From Microbacterium sp. Leaf159 (GTDB lineage Bacteria > Actinomycetota > Actinomycetes > Actinomycetales > Microbacteriaceae), in NCBI RefSeq assembly GCF_001423615.1, contig NZ_LMOU01000001.1, positions 1,126,323 to 1,190,322 on the forward strand: 64,000 bases of DNA. Direction: 5' to 3'. Made by a program: the position numbers and the translations under genes. Below the pieces are notes generated by a model. That model made no database searches. It was not told the DNA's origin and worked only from the letters and a program-made list of their open reading frames with translations. Below, piece by piece: positions 25,855-34,692 of the stretch (within the stretch, counting starts at the first letter, position 1; every line of letters begins with the position of its first letter).

Positions 25855-26001
25855 CTATTCGCTGTGGTCCTGGAGGTCGGGGCTCGCCCGCAGGGCATCG
25901 GCGATCTGCTCCTCCGGTCGCGGCGCGACGGTCTCGTCGAGTTCGAGCTCCGGGACTGACGGCTCGTCCGCGGCTGGTATGTGCTCGTTGTGGTCAGACA
26001 T
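25855..26001 (-). CDS. Small acidic protein, 48 residues
   Basis: An open frame with AAGGA six bases before its ATG and G/C-rich third positions. The product (MSDHNEHIPAADEPSVPELE at its start) is very acidic, with many Glu, Asp and Pro, no cysteine and no membrane segment. It resembles a disordered acidic peptide. Function unknown; no family recognised. It stands alone between two minus-strand genes. Confidence 0.55.
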   Translation of the reverse strand: MSDHNEHIPAADEPSVPELELDETVAPRPEEQIADALRASPDLQDHSE

Positions 26002-26040
26002 GGCGAATCCTTCGGTCGACGGCACCCACAGCGTACGCCC

Positions 26041-27807
26041 CTAGAGGTGCCGTTTCAGGCCGACGTGAGCGGTCTCGTACCCGAGTCGGGTGTAGAACGC
26101 GCGAGTCCGATCCCGCGCCTCGTCTGTGGTGATCTGCGACAGTTGCGCCCCTCGTGCACGGCCGAACTCGTGCGCCCACTCGAGCATCGCGGCACCCAGT
26201 CCCTGTGACCGTTCCGCCGGCGCGACTCGCAGCCCCTCGATCTGCAGGCGGGTCGAACCACCGCGGGAGAGCCCCGGGATGACGGTCAGCTGCATGGTGG
26301 CGACGATACGATCGGCGCTGTCGCGAACGACCCCCAGATAGTTGGATGCATCGCGAGCGACCGCGCTGAAGCCTGCCTCATATCTCTCGAGCTCGACGCC
26401 CTCACGGTCTGAGCCGAACTGATCATCGGACAGCAGCGCTGCGATGGCCTCGATGTCATCACGGCTCGCACGCTCGAGCCGGAAGGTTCGCCCCGACACC
26501 TGCAACCGTCCACGCACCGAGGACCGCGCGTCCGCCTGCAACCTGGCGACGAGCAGGTCGAGCCAGCCGCCGACGTTCGTGCGAGCCTCAGCGGTGTCGG
26601 GATAGCGGCATCTCAGATGCAGACCGGACTCATCGAGGATGAACCACAGCATGACGCCGTCGGTGTCGGTCGCCGCGCTGACGTATTGCGCGTCGAGCCC
26701 GACGGAGTCGATCCGCACGGGGAGTCTGCGCAGGTCCAGCCACGAGATCGCGAACATTCCGGGAGCCACGGGCATGCCGCCCCACGGAGCGAGTACGTCT
26801 GCGAGCGGCCACGCACCGAGCTGCACAGCCTCCTTCACCGCGGCCGCTGCCGCGTGCGGTTCGGCGAGCTCCGATTCGAGGACGGAGTTGGTGATGAACC
26901 AGCCGACCGAGTCGTGCCAGTTGTCCTCGAAGCGACTGTGCACGGGAAAGACGGCTCGCAGCGCGGTGCCCGCCAACTCGCGGGTCACCGCGGTCATCGC
27001 GACGACTGCGCGTGCGAGGGTCGAGACGCCGTCGTCACGGGCCTGCGCAGCGAACGCCGCGGCGTCGTCGACATCGAACACGTCGCGTACTTCCACGCGC
27101 TCACGATGCGGCTCGGGAGACCCCAGTGACAGCGGGAACTGCGGCATGACGCCGCCGCTGTCCGCGATAATGGCCTCCCACCGCTGACGGACGCGATCGG
27201 GTGCGGCATCCCGATCCAGCAGTGCCTGCGTGTGCTCGACGAAGGCCGGCGCGTGAGCCTTCATCGGCTTTCCGCCGGCCTTCCCCGCGTCGAGCGCGGA
27301 GAGCAGGTCGCGCGCGATCACCAGCATCGACCACATGTCGACATGCGCGTGGTCCGCCGCGATCACCACCGTGAGCCCCGCAGCAGTCTCCAGCACGCAC
27401 AGCCGGTGCGACGGACGTCGGTACGGCGAACACGCGGCATCGAGGATGTCCCGCAACGCGTCGTTGACCGCCTGACCGGGGCCCACCTCGTGCTCGACCC
27501 AGCTTCCGGGGCCGATCTCGATCTCGTGGAGCACCGGATCGCCATTAGCGCCCGGCGCGAATGCCGATCGCAGCGTTCCATGACGGGCGACGACAGCCAA
27601 CCAGGCATCGGCGATCGATTCACGACGAGTCTGCGCAGGCAGCCGGAAGGACAACGCCATCCACGAGCCGGGTCGGTCACCGGCCCCGACATGGAGTCGC
27701 TGATCGAACGAGACAGGGAGGCGGCGCCCGAGCGCAGACGCGCTCACGTCGTACCCCCAGAGCCGTCCGAACGGGAGGCGGAGGTGCGTGACGTTGGTCA
27801 GTCGCAT
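26041..27807 (-). CDS. Condensation-domain/GNAT fusion protein
   Basis: A 588-residue protein in two parts. Residues 1 to about 435 look like an NRPS condensation/acyltransferase-type (chloramphenicol acetyltransferase-like) domain: the HXXXD catalytic motif reads DHAHVDMWS (H153, D157), and downstream there are the NWHDSVGWFITNSVL and ISWLDLRRLP blocks. Residues about 445-588 are a GNAT acetyltransferase with motif A VAPAERSQGLGAAML and a final FYTRLGYET. No adenylation or carrier domain lies nearby, so this is not part of an NRPS line. It may transfer acyl groups to a small molecule or lipid. The start MRLTNVTHLRLPFG has TAAGGT seven bases upstream. Confidence 0.78.
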   Translation of the reverse strand: MRLTNVTHLRLPFGRLWGYDVSASALGRRLPVSFDQRLHVGAGDRPGSWMALSFRLPAQTRRESIADAWLAVVARHGTLRSAFAPGANGDPVLHEIEIGPGSWVEHEVGPGQAVNDALRDILDAACSPYRRPSHRLCVLETAAGLTVVIAADHAHVDMWSMLVIARDLLSALDAGKAGGKPMKAHAPAFVEHTQALLDRDAAPDRVRQRWEAIIADSGGVMPQFPLSLGSPEPHRERVEVRDVFDVDDAAAFAAQARDDGVSTLARAVVAMTAVTRELAGTALRAVFPVHSRFEDNWHDSVGWFITNSVLESELAEPHAAAAAVKEAVQLGAWPLADVLAPWGGMPVAPGMFAISWLDLRRLPVRIDSVGLDAQYVSAATDTDGVMLWFILDESGLHLRCRYPDTAEARTNVGGWLDLLVARLQADARSSVRGRLQVSGRTFRLERASRDDIEAIAALLSDDQFGSDREGVELERYEAGFSAVARDASNYLGVVRDSADRIVATMQLTVIPGLSRGGSTRLQIEGLRVAPAERSQGLGAAMLEWAHEFGRARGAQLSQITTDEARDRTRAFYTRLGYETAHVGLKRHL

Positions 27808-27891
27808 GGGCAGTACCTTATCGGCCCCAGATAACCTGAAAACTCCACGACTGCCCGACCCGACGCGGTCAGTCACCGATCGAGGAGCCTG

Positions 27892-28671
27892 ATGCCCACT
27901 TTCGAGGTGCCCGGAGCCGAGCTGGCTGTGTCCTTGAGCGATGAAGGCGGACACCCGGTCGTGCAGCTGCATGGCCTCACATCGAGCCGCGCCCGTGACA
28001 GGGTGCTCAATCTCGATCTCGGCCGAGGACTCAGCGGCACTCGACTGCTGCGATACGACGCGCGCGGCCACGGTCGGTCGACCGGGCGGAAGGTCCCCGA
28101 GGACTATCGCTGGGAGAATCTCGCCGACGATCTTCTGCGAGTACTCGATCAGTGGTTCCCCGCCGAGCGCGTCCACGGAGTGGGACCGTCGATGGGCACC
28201 GCGACGCTCCTGCACGCGGCGACGATCGAGCCGGACCGCTTCTCCGGGCTCACACTCATGGTGCCGCCCACGGCGTGGGAGACCCGACTCGATCAAGCCG
28301 AGATCTACCGAGCAGCGGCGGCGCTCATCGAATCCGACGGTGTGGAAGCATTCCTCGCCGGGTCGCGCGGAATGACACCGCCCCCTGCCGCTGTCGCCGC
28401 ACCGGAGTCCTGGCCCGACATCGCCGATGCTCTTCTGCCGTCAGTCCTTCGCGGTGCAGGGCTCAGCGACCTGCCCACCCCTGACCTCATCGCGCGAATC
28501 AGTGTGCCGACGACGATCCTGGCGTGGGTGGACGATCCGGGCCACCCCTTGTCAACTGCGGAGCGCCTCGCCTCGCTGCTCCCGCACGCGACACTGACGA
28601 TCGCCCGCACGCCGGGAGACGTCGAAGCGTGGCCCGAGGTCTTGCGTCGCGACGTCGAGCGTCGCGGCTAG
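27892..28671 (+). CDS. Alpha/beta hydrolase
   Basis: A 259-residue alpha/beta hydrolase. The oxyanion-hole region is VVQLHGLTSSRA, the nucleophile elbow GPSMGT supplies the serine, and DDPGHP in the late part is the expected acid position. The usual terminal histidine is not seen: the segment reads TIARTPGDVEAWPE, with Asp where His is common. GAGGAG precedes the ATG. Divergent from the condensation/GNAT fusion gene. Substrate unknown. Confidence 0.83.
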   Translation: MPTFEVPGAELAVSLSDEGGHPVVQLHGLTSSRARDRVLNLDLGRGLSGTRLLRYDARGHGRSTGRKVPEDYRWENLADDLLRVLDQWFPAERVHGVGPSMGTATLLHAATIEPDRFSGLTLMVPPTAWETRLDQAEIYRAAAALIESDGVEAFLAGSRGMTPPPAAVAAPESWPDIADALLPSVLRGAGLSDLPTPDLIARISVPTTILAWVDDPGHPLSTAERLASLLPHATLTIARTPGDVEAWPEVLRRDVERRG

Positions 28672-28771
28672 GCGGGCTGTTCGCGCCGAGTTCGCTTGCG
28701 ACTCCACGGCATCGCGATCATCGCTAGTCGAGGTCGATGCCGGTGCTGTCCTCGCTCAGACAGCGCAGTGA

Positions 28772-28777
28772 TATCTT
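28772..28777 (+). promoter_or_regulatory. -10 element, leaderless promoter
   Basis: TATCTT, six bases before the GTG of a short hypothetical gene. Confidence 0.5.
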
Positions 28778-28783
28778 CATGCG

Positions 28784-29116
28784 GTGAGGCCAGAGTTCGG
28801 GGATGCCGCAAACGCGACCTTCGCCGTGAGCATCGTCGTGGACATGCCGATCACCAAGCTCCATGCGCTGGACGTCATCGCTTTCGTGGCCGACAGTGCC
28901 ATCGCAGACGCACGAACGGCGTCTCCTCGGGTACCGCTTTCGCCCGACGCCTGGGCAGAGGTGCAGATACCACGCTTTGCCGATCCGCCGCCGATCGCCA
29001 TCGACGTCTGCTCAGACGCAAGCTTCGATGTCGCGCGCGCTGCCGCCGACCGCCTTGCGGACGCATTGGCGCAGGTCGGCTGGATCGTGCGCACTCGACG
29101 GAGCGACGAGATCTGA
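28784..29116 (+). CDS. Hypothetical protein, 110 residues
   Basis: An unrecognised small protein starting VRPEFGDAANATFAVSIVVD. It is predicted soluble, without cysteine clusters, with a C-terminal helix (VARAAADRLADALAQVGW) and a final strand. It has no Shine-Dalgarno, but TATCTT six bases before the GTG fits the leaderless pattern seen elsewhere in the window, which raises my confidence that it is real. It is convergent with ychF. Confidence 0.55.
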   Translation: MRPEFGDAANATFAVSIVVDMPITKLHALDVIAFVADSAIADARTASPRVPLSPDAWAEVQIPRFADPPPIAIDVCSDASFDVARAAADRLADALAQVGWIVRTRRSDEI

Positions 29117-29179
29117 TTCGTGACCCGCGGCTTCATGCGAGACATACCCGATCGCCTCAGCACTCTGGCATGGCCCCGC

Positions 29180-30253
29180 TCAGTTGTTGAAGCGGAACTC
29201 CACGACGTCGCCGTCCTTCATGACGTAGTCCTTGCCCTCGAGGCGTGCCTTGCCCTTGGAGCGGGCTTCGACGACGGAGCCGGTCTCGACGAGGTCGTCG
29301 AACGACACGATCTCGGCCTTGATGAAGCCCTTCTCGAAGTCGGTGTGGATGACACCCGCGGCCTGCGGAGCCTTCGACCCCTTGGGGATCGTCCAGGCGC
29401 GTGCTTCCTTGGGACCTGCCGTGAGGTACGTCTGCAGACCGAGCGTGTCGAAGCCGATGCGAGCGAGCTGGTCGAGACCCGACTCGTCCTGACCTGTCGA
29501 CGCGAGAAGCTCTGCGGCGTCCTCGGGGTCGAGGTCGATCAGCTCGGACTCGATCTTCGCGTCGAGGAAGATCGCCTTGGCCGGGGCGACGAGTGCCGCG
29601 AGCTCCGCCTTGCGGGAATCGTCGGTGAGCACGCCCTCATCGACGTTGAAGACGAAGATGACGGGCTTGGCCGTCAGCAGGCCCAGTTCGCGGATCGGCG
29701 TCAGGTCGATGCCTGCGACCGACAGCAGCACGCCGCGCTCCAGAGCATCCTTCGCTGCGGTCGCGGTCTCGAGCACGACCGGCTCGATCTTCTTGCCGCG
29801 GACTTCCTTCTCGTAACGGGTGATCGCCTTGTCGACCGTCTCGAGGTCCGCGAGCATCAGCTCCGCGTTGATCGTCTCCATGTCGGACGCAGGGTTGACG
29901 GCGCCGTCGACGTGCACGACGTCGTCGTCGGCGAAGCCGCGGACGACCTGAGCGATGGCATCCGCCTCGCGGATGTTCGCGAGGAACTTGTTGCCGAGTC
30001 CCTCACCCTCACTCGCGCCGCGCACGATTCCGGCGATGTCGACGAACGACACAGCCGCGGGAAGGATGCGCTCGCTGCCGAAGATCTCGGCGAGCTTGTC
30101 GAGACGCGGATCGGGCAGGTTCACCACCCCGACGTTCGGCTCGATCGTCGCGAACGGATAGTTCGCCGCGAGCACGTCGTTCTTGGTCAGAGCGTTGAAG
30201 AGGGTGGACTTGCCGACATTGGGCAGGCCGACGATTCCGATAGTGAGAGCCAC
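29180..30253 (-). CDS. ychF: Redox-regulated ATPase YchF (Obg-family)
   Basis: A universally conserved P-loop ATPase of 357 residues that binds the ribosome. The G1 loop is GLPNVGKS (residues 8-15). The C-terminal TGS domain is visible from about residue 280 and includes GVIHTDFEKGF and the final KDYVMKDGDVVEFRFN. TAGACT lies eight bases before the GTG start. Confidence 0.97.
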   Translation of the reverse strand: MALTIGIVGLPNVGKSTLFNALTKNDVLAANYPFATIEPNVGVVNLPDPRLDKLAEIFGSERILPAAVSFVDIAGIVRGASEGEGLGNKFLANIREADAIAQVVRGFADDDVVHVDGAVNPASDMETINAELMLADLETVDKAITRYEKEVRGKKIEPVVLETATAAKDALERGVLLSVAGIDLTPIRELGLLTAKPVIFVFNVDEGVLTDDSRKAELAALVAPAKAIFLDAKIESELIDLDPEDAAELLASTGQDESGLDQLARIGFDTLGLQTYLTAGPKEARAWTIPKGSKAPQAAGVIHTDFEKGFIKAEIVSFDDLVETGSVVEARSKGKARLEGKDYVMKDGDVVEFRFNN

Positions 30254-30311
30254 GGGGGTCGAGTCTACCTGTCGCGGATGCTCCGCCCCTGCGGAATGCC
30301 GGATCAGCCGG

Positions 30312-31061
30312 TCAGTCGCGCACTGCGCGGAACACGTGCGTGACGTAGGGAAGATCGATCGTCGAGTCCCCGTCGAGCCCGAGCTCGTCGAACAGTGCGT
30401 CCATCTGGTGCGTGATCTCCGCTCGCTCGTCCGCGGACGCAGCGATGAGATAGCTGCGCGAGCGCGCCATCTGGTGCAGTTGAGTACGCGTCACCGGACG
30501 GGTCCACTCCCAGCGCTGCGTCTCGACCCTGCCGAAGGGCGCGGAGATGCGCGGGCCTTCGGATTCGGGACCGTTGACCATGTTCTCGGCAGGGCTGCTG
30601 TGCATGACATCGGTGAGCCGCCGCACCCACTCGGTGCTCTCGTCACGGATGTTCCAGATGAGACCCAGCACTCCCCCGCTGCGGACGACTCGCCCCAGCT
30701 CCGCGGACGCGGCGATCGGCTCCACCCAGTGCCACGCCTGGCCGAGAGTCACCGCATCGAGGCTCGAGTCCGGCAGGGGCATCCGCTCTGCGGATCCCTG
30801 GAAGGTGGGCACTCCGGGAACGCTCTGTTGCAGCGCGGCGAGCATCTCCGCATCCGGATCCACGGCGACGACCTCCGCACCCGGCGCATGACCGAGCACC
30901 CGAGTGAGCTTTCCGGTGCCCGCGCCGACATCGGCGATGCGGCGCGAATCGGCCGGCATCCGCTCGAGCATCCACGCGACCGCCTCGAAGGGATACTCGG
31001 GCCTTCCGGCCTCCTAGTTCGCCGCCTCCGCGCCGAAGGATGTCGCCCTGTCTGCACTCAT
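30312..31061 (-). pseudogene. SAM-dependent methyltransferase with an in-frame amber stop
   Basis: The frame encodes a class I methyltransferase: motif I is IADVGAGTGKLTRVL, followed by VVAVDPD (motif II) and an LGQAWHWV post-motif. The true start appears to be the ATG at 31061, because TAGGCT lies exactly six bases upstream and the residues that follow (FGAEAAN, stop, EAGRPEYPFEAVAWML) form the conserved N-terminal helix with TAG in place of an expected tyrosine codon. The stop is at 31014-31016, codon 16. A shorter 219-residue frame from the ATG at 30971 would lack that helix. Either a recent nonsense mutation or a one-base sequence error. Confidence 0.75.
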
Positions 31062-31067
31062 ATCGCC

Positions 31068-31073
31068 AGCCTA
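31068..31073 (-). promoter_or_regulatory. -10 element, leaderless promoter of the interrupted methyltransferase
   Basis: TAGGCT on the minus strand, six bases before the ATG that precedes the amber stop. Confidence 0.6.
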
Positions 31074-31120
31074 CGGCGAGTCCTCCTCGAGCGTCATCGA
31101 CACCGGGAGAGAGTGGAACC

Positions 31121-31714
31121 GTGCCACTGGACTTCACCGCGATCGACTTCGAAACCGCGAACTCCAGCCCCGCCTCGGCCTGCTCCGTCGGACTCGTCCG
31201 CGTGCGCGACGGCCAGGTCGTCGCCACGGCAGGATGGCTGATCCGCCCACCCGCCGGCCACGACGAGTTCCAGGAGTGGAACACCAAGATCCACGGCATC
31301 CGCGCGCAGGACGTCGTCTCGGCCGCCACCTGGGCGGACCAGTTCGATCGTCTGTGCGCCTTCGCCGGTGCTGACGTGCTGGTCGCCCACAACGCGGGCT
31401 TCGACCTGAACGTCCTGCGCCGCGCATCCGAGGCCACCGGCGGCGACTGCCCTCCCTACCGTTCGCTGTGCAGCCTGCAGGTCGCACGCAAGACCTACGA
31501 GCTCGAGTCCTACCGTCTCCCCAAGGCCGCCGAGGCCGCGGGCTTCACCGGCTTCTCCCACCACGATGCGCTCGCAGACGCCCTCGCCTGCGCCCACATC
31601 ATCATGGATGCCGCACGCCGACACGATGCCGCGGACGTGTTCGCCCTCGCCGCAGCGCTCCGGCTGCGAGTGACCGAACCCGTCGTCGCCACCCCGGAGC
31701 GCGCTGTCGCCTGA
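31121..31714 (+). CDS. DnaQ-like DEDDh 3'-5' exonuclease
   Basis: A 197-residue exonuclease of the RNase T/DnaQ superfamily. Exo I is IDFET (residues about 6-10), Exo II HNAGFDLNVL and Exo III HHDALADA, with the catalytic His before the last Asp. It is a single-domain protein and may be a proofreading-like or RNA-trimming enzyme, or a stand-alone DNA polymerase III epsilon-like subunit. GGAGAGAG precedes the GTG start. The longer open frame upstream is discounted. Confidence 0.88.
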   Translation: MPLDFTAIDFETANSSPASACSVGLVRVRDGQVVATAGWLIRPPAGHDEFQEWNTKIHGIRAQDVVSAATWADQFDRLCAFAGADVLVAHNAGFDLNVLRRASEATGGDCPPYRSLCSLQVARKTYELESYRLPKAAEAAGFTGFSHHDALADALACAHIIMDAARRHDAADVFALAAALRLRVTEPVVATPERAVA

Positions 31715-31728
31715 GTCGCAGCGGACGA

Positions 31729-33054
31729 ATGTCCGTGGCCGAGCGCATCATGGAGCACATGGATGCTCTGACGATGGTTCTGCTGCTGGCCGCCCTGGTG
31801 GCCGGCGCTGCGGTGGGCTGGTTCCTCCGTGCCTCGCGAGGCGCTGCCGACCTCGCCCGAGCGCAGGCCGAGCTCGCGGCCGCGAGAGACGACCGCGATC
31901 GGCAGTACGACCTGTACCGGGATGCCGTCGAGCACGCCAGACTCGAGCAGCGCGCCGAGGCGCAGCGGGTGCAGCAGCAGAACGCCGTGCTCACGGCACT
32001 CGCACCCGTGCGCGAGAGCCTGCAGCAGATGCAGCAGAAGGTGTCCGCGATCGAGCAGGAGCGTCATGCGCAGTTCGGCTCGCTCGCCGAGCAGCTCCGG
32101 CGCGCACAGGAGTCCGATGAAGCTCTGCGTGCGACGACGGAATCGCTCGCCGGCGCGCTCAAGTCGACCGCCACGCGAGGCGTGTGGGGCGAGACGCAGC
32201 TTCGCCGCGTCGTCGAGGCCGCTGGTTTGACCCGGCACGTGGATTTCGATCTCCAGTCGACCATCTCGTCCGACCACGGTCAGGGCCGCCCCGACATGGT
32301 GATCCGTCTGGCGGGAGGCACGTCGATCGCGGTCGACGCGAAGGTTCCGCTGGATGCCTATCTCGAGGCCTCCGCGCTGCCGATCGGCGACGCCCATGAA
32401 GCGCAGCGCCGGGTGCACATGCAGAAGCACGTCAAGGCGGTGCGTGCCCATATCGACGCTCTCGCCAAGAAGGCGTACTGGTCGGGGCTCGACGCGAGCC
32501 CTGAATTCGTCATCTGCTTCCTGCCGAGCGAGTCGCTGCTGGCTGCGGCCATCGACGAGGACCCGACTCTGCTCGACTACGCCTTCAGTAAGAGGGTCGC
32601 CCTCGCGTCCCCCGTGAACCTGTGGGCGGTGCTGAAGACCGTCGCCTACACCTGGACGCAGCAGGAGGTATCCACCGAGGCACGGTCTCTGCTGAACCTC
32701 GGCACCCAGCTGTACGACCGACTGGGCGTGCTCGCCGGTCACGCCGACGACCTCCGTCGAGCGCTCGAACGCACCGTCGACAGCTACAACCGCTTCGCGG
32801 GCTCACTCGAGAGCAGAGTGCTCGTGACGGCGCGGCAGTTCCCGGGCATCAGCGCGACGACTCTCGACTCCGCTCCCCCGACGATCACTGCGCAGACGCG
32901 CAGGTTCACGGCCGAGGAGCTCGTCGAGAACTCGGAACAGCACGACCCGGGGCTTCTGGCCGACGTCGGCGAGATCCGGTCGCGCCTCACCGGTCACGAC
33001 GCAGCGGACCCTACGTCCCCCGAATCGAACGGATCCGAGACGCTGAGAGGCTGA
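31729..33054 (+). CDS. rmuC: DNA recombination protein RmuC
   Basis: About 441 residues: an N-terminal membrane anchor (LTMVLLLAALVAGAAVGWFL), a long coiled coil to about residue 150, then the RmuC nuclease-like domain with GVWGETQLRRVVEAAGL and KVPLDAYLEA. RmuC proteins are thought to limit inverted-repeat rearrangements. The start is uncertain: ATG codons at 31729, 31750 and 31759 are in frame and none has a strong ribosome-binding site. The exonuclease gene lies just upstream in the same direction. Confidence 0.9.
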   Translation: MSVAERIMEHMDALTMVLLLAALVAGAAVGWFLRASRGAADLARAQAELAAARDDRDRQYDLYRDAVEHARLEQRAEAQRVQQQNAVLTALAPVRESLQQMQQKVSAIEQERHAQFGSLAEQLRRAQESDEALRATTESLAGALKSTATRGVWGETQLRRVVEAAGLTRHVDFDLQSTISSDHGQGRPDMVIRLAGGTSIAVDAKVPLDAYLEASALPIGDAHEAQRRVHMQKHVKAVRAHIDALAKKAYWSGLDASPEFVICFLPSESLLAAAIDEDPTLLDYAFSKRVALASPVNLWAVLKTVAYTWTQQEVSTEARSLLNLGTQLYDRLGVLAGHADDLRRALERTVDSYNRFAGSLESRVLVTARQFPGISATTLDSAPPTITAQTRRFTAEELVENSEQHDPGLLADVGEIRSRLTGHDAADPTSPESNGSETLRG

Positions 33055-33064
33055 GGGGCTGAGC

Positions 33065-33364
33065 TCAGGCGATGCCGGGCACGCCGCTGAGCAGCAGGAT
33101 GACCAGGCCGCTCGTCACGACGAACGCGCCGATCATCCACCAGGAGCTGAGTTCGTGCCCGTCGTCGAGGCGCTTGCGAAAGAGCACGTCTGCGCGGCGA
33201 GCCGGATCTGTGGCGGCCGGAGCCTTGGCCACCGGCACGGCCGGCGCACCGGATGCGATCGGCATCCCTGCCTCGTCGACCTTGACACGCATGATGCGGC
33301 CGGTGCTCGTCGTGACGATCTTGGTCGGCGCGGCTTTTGAGCCACTCGTGTGCTGCGTTGTCAT
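33065..33364 (-). CDS. Hypothetical membrane protein, 99 residues
   Basis: Starts MTTQHTSGSKAAPTKIVTTS, with a long polar N-terminal part and a single membrane helix near the C-terminus (WWMIGAFVVTSGLVILLLSG). Topology suggests a tail-anchored protein with its polar domain in the cytoplasm. Family not recognised. AGGAGG nine bases before the ATG fixes the start. Convergent with rmuC, with only ten bases between the stops. Confidence 0.72.
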   Translation of the reverse strand: MTTQHTSGSKAAPTKIVTTSTGRIMRVKVDEAGMPIASGAPAVPVAKAPAATDPARRADVLFRKRLDDGHELSSWWMIGAFVVTSGLVILLLSGVPGIA

Positions 33365-33522
33365 CGGTCTGCCCTCCTGTGCCTGCGGTGCCTGGCGGCT
33401 CCGTCGACGGCGACAAATCCAGTGACAATTGTGACACGGCAACGCACGAATGCCGGGCCCAGCACTCCACGGAGCGGTACCGGGTCGGTAACGATGGCCC
33501 CCGAGCGCTCAGCCGACCGGCG

Positions 33523-34509
33523 TCAGAGCCACTTCGAGACGAGGTGCTCCGAGGCGATCCTGCGCAGCGTTCCCGAGGCACCGCGCAGCACGACGCTCTC
33601 GGTGTAGATGTAGCCGCCCTCGCGACGCACACCGGCGACGAGCTGCCCGTCCGTGACGCCGGTCGCGACGAAGATCGTGTTGTCCCCTCGCACCAGGTCG
33701 TCGGCCTCGTACACCTTGTCCATGTCGAGCCCCGCATCGATACCGCGCTGTCGCTCGTCATCGTCGCGCGGCCAGAGGCGCCCCTGAATGTGACCGCCGA
33801 GCGCCTTGATGGCACAGGCCGTGACGATGCCCTCCGGGCTGCCTCCGACGCCGACGCACATGTCGGTGCGAGCGGCATGACGCGCAGCGTTGATGCCGCC
33901 GGCGACGTCGCCGTCGCTCATCAGGCGCGTCCCCGCTCCGGCATCCCGGATCTCCTGGATCAGCTTCTCGTGACGAGGGCGGTTGAGCACCGAGACGACG
34001 ATCTCGTCGACGGGTTTGCCGAGCGCGCCGGCGAGCTTGCGGATGTTCTCGCCGATCGGAAGGCGGATGTCGACCACTCCGACGCCGGCGGGGCCCGTCA
34101 CGAGCTTGTCCATGTAGAACACGCTGGATGCGTCGAGCATCGACCCCCGGTCGGAGACGGCGATCACGGAAAGAGCGTTCTGGCGTCCCGCCGCGGTGAG
34201 CGAGGTGCCGTCGATCGGGTCCACGGCGATGTCGCACTGCGGCCCGGTGCCGGTGCCGACCTCTTCGCCGTTGAACAGCATCGGTGCGTTGTCCTTCTCG
34301 CCTTCGCCGATCACGACACGCCCCTGGAACGCGACCGTGCCGAGGAACGCGCGCATCGCGTCGACCGCTGCGCCGTCTGCAGCTTCCTTCGCGCCTCGAC
34401 CGATGAACGGGACGGCGCGGATCGCGGCTGCCTCAGTGGCCCGCACCAGCTCCATCGCGAGGTTTCGATCGGGACGAAGAGGGCTGAGATCCGCTGTAAG
34501 ACTAACCAT
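33523..34509 (-). CDS. glpX: Fructose-1,6-bisphosphatase class II
   Basis: The gluconeogenic class II (GlpX) bisphosphatase of actinobacteria, 328 residues. The metal-binding motifs GEGEKDNAP and VDPIDGTS are present, along with the later GGSPEG segment. The start ATG has TAGGCT six bases upstream. The gene is divergent from fbaA over 183 bases, so the two enzymes acting on fructose bisphosphate share a control region. Confidence 0.96.
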   Translation of the reverse strand: MVSLTADLSPLRPDRNLAMELVRATEAAAIRAVPFIGRGAKEAADGAAVDAMRAFLGTVAFQGRVVIGEGEKDNAPMLFNGEEVGTGTGPQCDIAVDPIDGTSLTAAGRQNALSVIAVSDRGSMLDASSVFYMDKLVTGPAGVGVVDIRLPIGENIRKLAGALGKPVDEIVVSVLNRPRHEKLIQEIRDAGAGTRLMSDGDVAGGINAARHAARTDMCVGVGGSPEGIVTACAIKALGGHIQGRLWPRDDDERQRGIDAGLDMDKVYEADDLVRGDNTIFVATGVTDGQLVAGVRREGGYIYTESVVLRGASGTLRRIASEHLVSKWL

Positions 34510-34515
34510 GCGGTC

Positions 34516-34521
34516 AGCCTA
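34516..34521 (-). promoter_or_regulatory. -10 element, leaderless promoter of glpX
   Basis: TAGGCT on the minus strand, six bases before the glpX ATG. Confidence 0.65.
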
Positions 34522-34649
34522 GCCATCGCGACGTCGTCAACCGGGGTGTTTTCGCGTAGCAAAGTCCGAAGGAATCGCGATTCTTAACGTGAGCGCAGGA
34601 GCCCGATGGCCCCCTCGCCTCACCGCCGGAAACCGAGAGCCAGCCCCGA

Positions 34650-34655
34650 TAGAGT
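34650..34655 (+). promoter_or_regulatory. Probable -10 element of fbaA
   Basis: TAGAGT, 37 bases before the fbaA start, giving a short leader with GCAGGAG as ribosome-binding site. Confidence 0.45.
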
Positions 34656-34692
34656 GACTGCTGTCCCGGCTTCCCCAATCGCAGGAGTTCTC

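Noticed and set aside
27808..28296. Extension of the condensation/GNAT frame to 751 residues
   Set aside because: It would run into the divergent hydrolase gene and has no family similarity; TAAGGT and the conserved MRLTNVTHLRLPFG start fit the shorter form.
31014..31016. TAG read as pyrrolysine in the methyltransferase
   Set aside because: The family has tyrosine here, no pyrrolysine genes were seen, and no insertion context is present.
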